Below are positions 15,765 through 17,131 of a DNA stretch of 17,131 nucleotides, piece by piece (positions within the stretch are counted from its first letter, which is position 1; each line of letters opens with the position of its first letter). The stretch is from contig CAYROP010000021.1 in the NCBI GenBank assembly GCA_964426075.1, positions 1 through 17,131 on the forward strand. The letters run 5' to 3'. The DNA is from CAYQLK01 sp964426075. GTDB lineage: Bacteria; Patescibacteriota; Microgenomatia; CAYQLK01. Both the position numbers and the translations under genes were made by a program. The notes beneath the pieces are model-generated. The model was not told the DNA's origin. It did no database searches and saw only the letters and a list, made by a program, of their open reading frames with translations.

Positions 15765-15770
15765 ATTCTA
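15765..15770 (-). promoter_or_regulatory. -10 box of the 200-residue pilin gene, leaderless
   Basis: TAGAAT on the minus strand ends 7 nt before ATG 15757. At 17 nt upstream is GTGAAT (15788-15793), a weak -35 that overlaps the stop of the upstream pilin gene. Confidence 0.5.
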
Positions 15771-15789
15771 CAGTTAATTAGTTAAAAAT

Positions 15790-16269
15790 TCACGGTTGTT
15801 TTTGAGTATAAGAAGCAGTGCCGACTGGACACATTTGTGAGGGGAGTGTTAATAAATCAGGATTATTTGGGTCACTATTATTGGTTGCGTCTTTGTGGGT
15901 GTTTTGTGGATCTTCAAGACAAGCTCTTAAACTGTATTTTGTTTGGTTGGCGTCAACAGCATAGATATAACTTACATCATCGCTGCATGGGTATGGTTGA
16001 AGATAAACCATGCTGCCTGAATAGAAGCTTCCACCACAAGGTGGAGGAAAGAAAGCAGATACGGGTGGATATAACCTATCAACATTATCGGATCTATAGC
16101 CTTCTAGGGCAGTTTTTATTTTTTGTATATCACTAATTTTTTTTTGATCTTTAGCCTTTTTTTGTGTATTAGCAAACCCAATTGATACTACGCCGGCTAG
16201 TATGCCAATAATTGCTATTGTGATTAGCATTTCTATAAAAGTGACTCCAAGGCGGTTTTTGTTTTTCAT
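15790..16269 (-). CDS. type IV pilin-like protein (prepilin), second gene
   Basis: 159 residues from ATG 16269. A longer frame from 16332 would give a leader unlike prepilins and would run through the rRNA promoter. The short basic leader MKNKNRLG is followed by VTFIEMLITIAIIGILAGVV: cleavage after Gly8, Glu13 at +5. The body has KAKDQKKISDIQKIKTALEGYR and then a Pro/Cys-rich domain (Cys78, 95, 117, 147). It stops at TGA, the only TGA stop among genes here. It lies 32 nt upstream of the other pilin gene on the same strand, each with its own -10 box. The two globular domains are not closely alike, suggesting major and minor pilin roles, which is inference. Confidence 0.85.
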   Translation of the reverse strand: MKNKNRLGVTFIEMLITIAIIGILAGVVSIGFANTQKKAKDQKKISDIQKIKTALEGYRSDNVDRLYPPVSAFFPPPCGGSFYSGSMVYLQPYPCSDDVSYIYAVDANQTKYSLRACLEDPQNTHKDATNNSDPNNPDLLTLPSQMCPVGTASYTQKQP

Positions 16270-16276
16270 GGCAGGT

Positions 16277-16282
16277 ATTTTA
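16277..16282 (-). promoter_or_regulatory. -10 box of the 159-residue pilin gene, leaderless
   Basis: TAAAAT on the minus strand ends 7 nt before ATG 16269. This promoter lies back to back with the rRNA promoter at 16298-16326. Confidence 0.45.
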
Positions 16283-16297
16283 ATTTTACAATAGTTA

Positions 16298-16326
16298 TTG
16301 ACTTTGCGCCTGTAATAACCTATTAT
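16298..16326 (+). promoter_or_regulatory. rRNA operon promoter P1
   Basis: TTGACT (16298-16303), exactly 17 nt, then TATTAT (16321-16326): five of six matches in each box, the strongest sigma-70-type promoter in the window. It faces the 16S gene and would start near 16333, giving a leader of about 325 nt. Confidence 0.75.
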
Positions 16327-16385
16327 CGTCAAGCTTGAATAACGCCTACCTAATTAGAGTAGTTTCAGGCAAATTTCCGACAAAA

Positions 16386-16391
16386 TATAAT
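16386..16391 (+). promoter_or_regulatory. possible second rRNA promoter (P2) -10 box
   Basis: Perfect TATAAT upstream of the boxA-like site, with only a weak -35 candidate (TTTCAG, 16363-16368, 17-nt spacing). If used, it would start near 16398, still upstream of boxA. Confidence 0.45.
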
Positions 16392-16404
16392 AAGCGGAGG
16401 AAAA

Positions 16405-16416
16405 AGTTCTTTAACA
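16405..16416 (+). promoter_or_regulatory. boxA-like rRNA antitermination site in a hairpin
   Basis: AGTTCTTTAACA matches 10 of 12 bases of the rrn boxA consensus TGCTCTTTAACA, recognised by NusB/NusE. It lies inside an inverted repeat: AAGTTCT (16404-16410) and AGAACTT (16420-16426) with a 9-nt loop that exposes TTAACA. Confidence 0.7.
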
Positions 16417-16429
16417 GATAGAACTTTGA

Positions 16430-16509
16430 ACCTTTTGGCAATACAAAAGGTACAAAGAGACAAACAATTCAAAAACCTTGATATTTTTTGAGGCAAATCT
16501 TTTGATTTG
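16430..16509 (+). other. hairpins in the 16S rRNA leader
   Basis: Two further perfect stems follow boxA. ACCTTTTG (16430-16437) pairs with CAAAAGGT (16444-16451) around a 6-nt loop. CAAATC (16494-16499) pairs with GATTTG (16504-16509) around TTTT. Neither is followed by a T tract, so they are more likely leader structure than terminators. The rest of 16333-16595 shows no gene. Confidence 0.6.
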
Positions 16510-16595
16510 TACAATTTTCCTAAATAAATTAAAGCAAGGATTGAGCTAAATTAACGATTTTGACTTTGTTAAAAGTTAGAGGGTAGCGGCTTCAA

Positions 16596-16640
16596 ATCAA
16601 TGTCTGCTCGCAAAACTTTGTTTTGCTATGCGACATTAAT
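16596..16640 (+). other. long stem-loop just upstream of 16S rRNA
   Basis: Two 21-nt arms (16596-16616 and 16620-16640) pair around a TTT loop. Outer AATGTC/GACATT (6 bp) and inner GCAAAAC/GTTTTGC (7 bp) are perfect, separated by a 5-nt internal loop. A smaller ATTTTT/AAAAAT stem (16639-16644 with 16656-16661) follows at the expected mature 5' end. A role in folding or nuclease processing of the pre-16S is inferred from position. Confidence 0.55.
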
Positions 16641-16659
16641 TTTTTCGCTACGCTCAAAA

Positions 16660-17131
16660 ATCAATGAGAGTTTGATCCTGGCTCAGGATGAATGCTGGCG
16701 ACGTGCCTTAAGCATGCAAGTCGAGCGAGATGGTAGCAATATCATCTAGCGGCGGACGGCTGAGTAACGCGTAGGAATCTGCCTTAAAGTGCGGGATACC
16801 TCCTCGAAAGAGGAGCTAATACCGCATGTGATCGCAAGATTAAAGGAGCTAACCCTCCGCTTTAAGATGAGCCTGCGTCCTATCAGTTTGTTGGTGGGGT
16901 AAAAGCCTACCAAGACTATGACGGGTAGGGGGTGTGAGAGCATGGCCCCCCAGAATGGAACTGAGACACGGTCCATACACCTACGGGTGGCAGCAACTGG
17001 GAATCTTCGACAATGGGCGAAAGCCTGATCGAGCGACGTCGCGTGGGGGATGAAGGCCTTCGGGTTGTAAACTCCTTTTGCTAGGGAACAATACAATTGA
17101 GTTAACCTAGCGAATAAGCACCTGCAAACTA
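16660..17131 (+). rRNA. rrs: 16S ribosomal RNA, 5' part (truncated by window end)
   Basis: About 470 nt, from the 5' end to a point equivalent to roughly E. coli position 515. AGAGTTTGATCCTGGCTCAG (16667-16686) is the universal 5' sequence. GGCGGACGGCTGAGTAACGC, ACTGAGACACGG and TGAAGGCCTTCGGGTTGTAAA are further landmarks. The 5' boundary is set by alignment to E. coli and is uncertain by a few bases. The hairpin at E. coli 339-350 has a compensatory change, and helix 17 (GCTAGG...CCTAGC, about 17083-17113) is shorter than in E. coli. These fit a CPR-type bacterium, but I cannot name the phylum. Confidence 0.97.

Noticed and set aside
15837..16136. Plus-strand 99-codon frame opposite the pilin gene
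   Set aside because: It is antisense to a well-supported prepilin gene, shows no known features and has no promoter.
16270..16332. Upstream extension of the pilin gene to ATG 16332
   Set aside because: It would overlie the rRNA P1 promoter and the pilin's own -10 box, and it spoils the short prepilin leader.
16396..16401. GGAGGA as a ribosome binding site
   Set aside because: No start codon with an open frame follows at a proper distance; it lies in the rRNA leader.
16560..16588. TTGACT at 16560 as a third rRNA promoter
   Set aside because: The sequence 17 nt downstream (GTAGCG/TAGCGG) is not a credible -10 box.
1..17131. TGA recoded as glycine (SR1/Gracilibacteria code)
   Set aside because: None of the long genes contains in-frame TGA; glycines use GGN and one pilin gene ends at TGA.

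Overview
The window is AT-rich and bacterial, and it looks like a fragment of a Candidate Phyla Radiation (Patescibacteria) genome. The supporting signs are an atypical 16S rRNA with a shortened helix 17, very sparse Shine-Dalgarno sequences, several promoters whose -10 box sits 6-7 nt from the start codon, short pilin-like proteins, and a very large Pro/Thr-linked surface protein. No long reading frame needs TGA read as an amino acid, so code 11 fits and the TGA=Gly codes of SR1/Gracilibacteria are not supported. The exact phylum cannot be fixed from this sequence alone.

Layout, left to right. (1) The last 29 codons of an unidentified gene (1-90) precede a bifunctional phosphoglucose/phosphomannose isomerase (106-1179). 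(2) A gene of about 6 kb (1240-7308) encodes a secreted or membrane-anchored modular protein: fibronectin-like modules, three copies of a Cys-containing surface module, an OatA-like SGNH hydrolase domain, Thr-Pro linkers and a lysozyme/glucosaminidase-like C-terminus. A 100-N assembly gap (5358-5457) interrupts one linker. A small single-pass membrane protein follows (7312-7806). (3) Convergent to these are two minus-strand genes: a Tat-type or lipoprotein-type secreted protein with an HEWAH zinc-protease motif (7819-9609) and a low-complexity protein (9660-10115). (4) Divergent from those, a tight three-gene operon (10195-14043) encodes membrane-anchored alkaline-phosphatase/sulfatase-superfamily proteins. 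The second and third keep the catalytic residues with a Thr nucleophile. The first has lost them and looks like a pseudoenzyme. (5) mnmA (14106-15158) meets, tail to tail, two minus-strand type IV pilin-like genes (15155-15757 and 15790-16269). (6) The right end holds the start of an rRNA operon: a strong promoter, a second -10 box, a boxA-like antitermination site and a series of hairpins, then the first ~470 nt of 16S rRNA (running off the window).

Most of the proteins are predicted to sit at or outside the membrane: the giant protein, the small membrane protein, the metalloprotease-like protein, the three phosphatase/sulfatase-family proteins and the two pilins. The region therefore reads as a cell-envelope/surface island between housekeeping genes (sugar isomerase, tRNA thiolation, rRNA). 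The two most unusual points are the combination of an OatA-type SGNH domain with a possible muramidase domain in one adhesin-like polypeptide, and an operon pairing a catalytically dead superfamily member with two intact paralogues.
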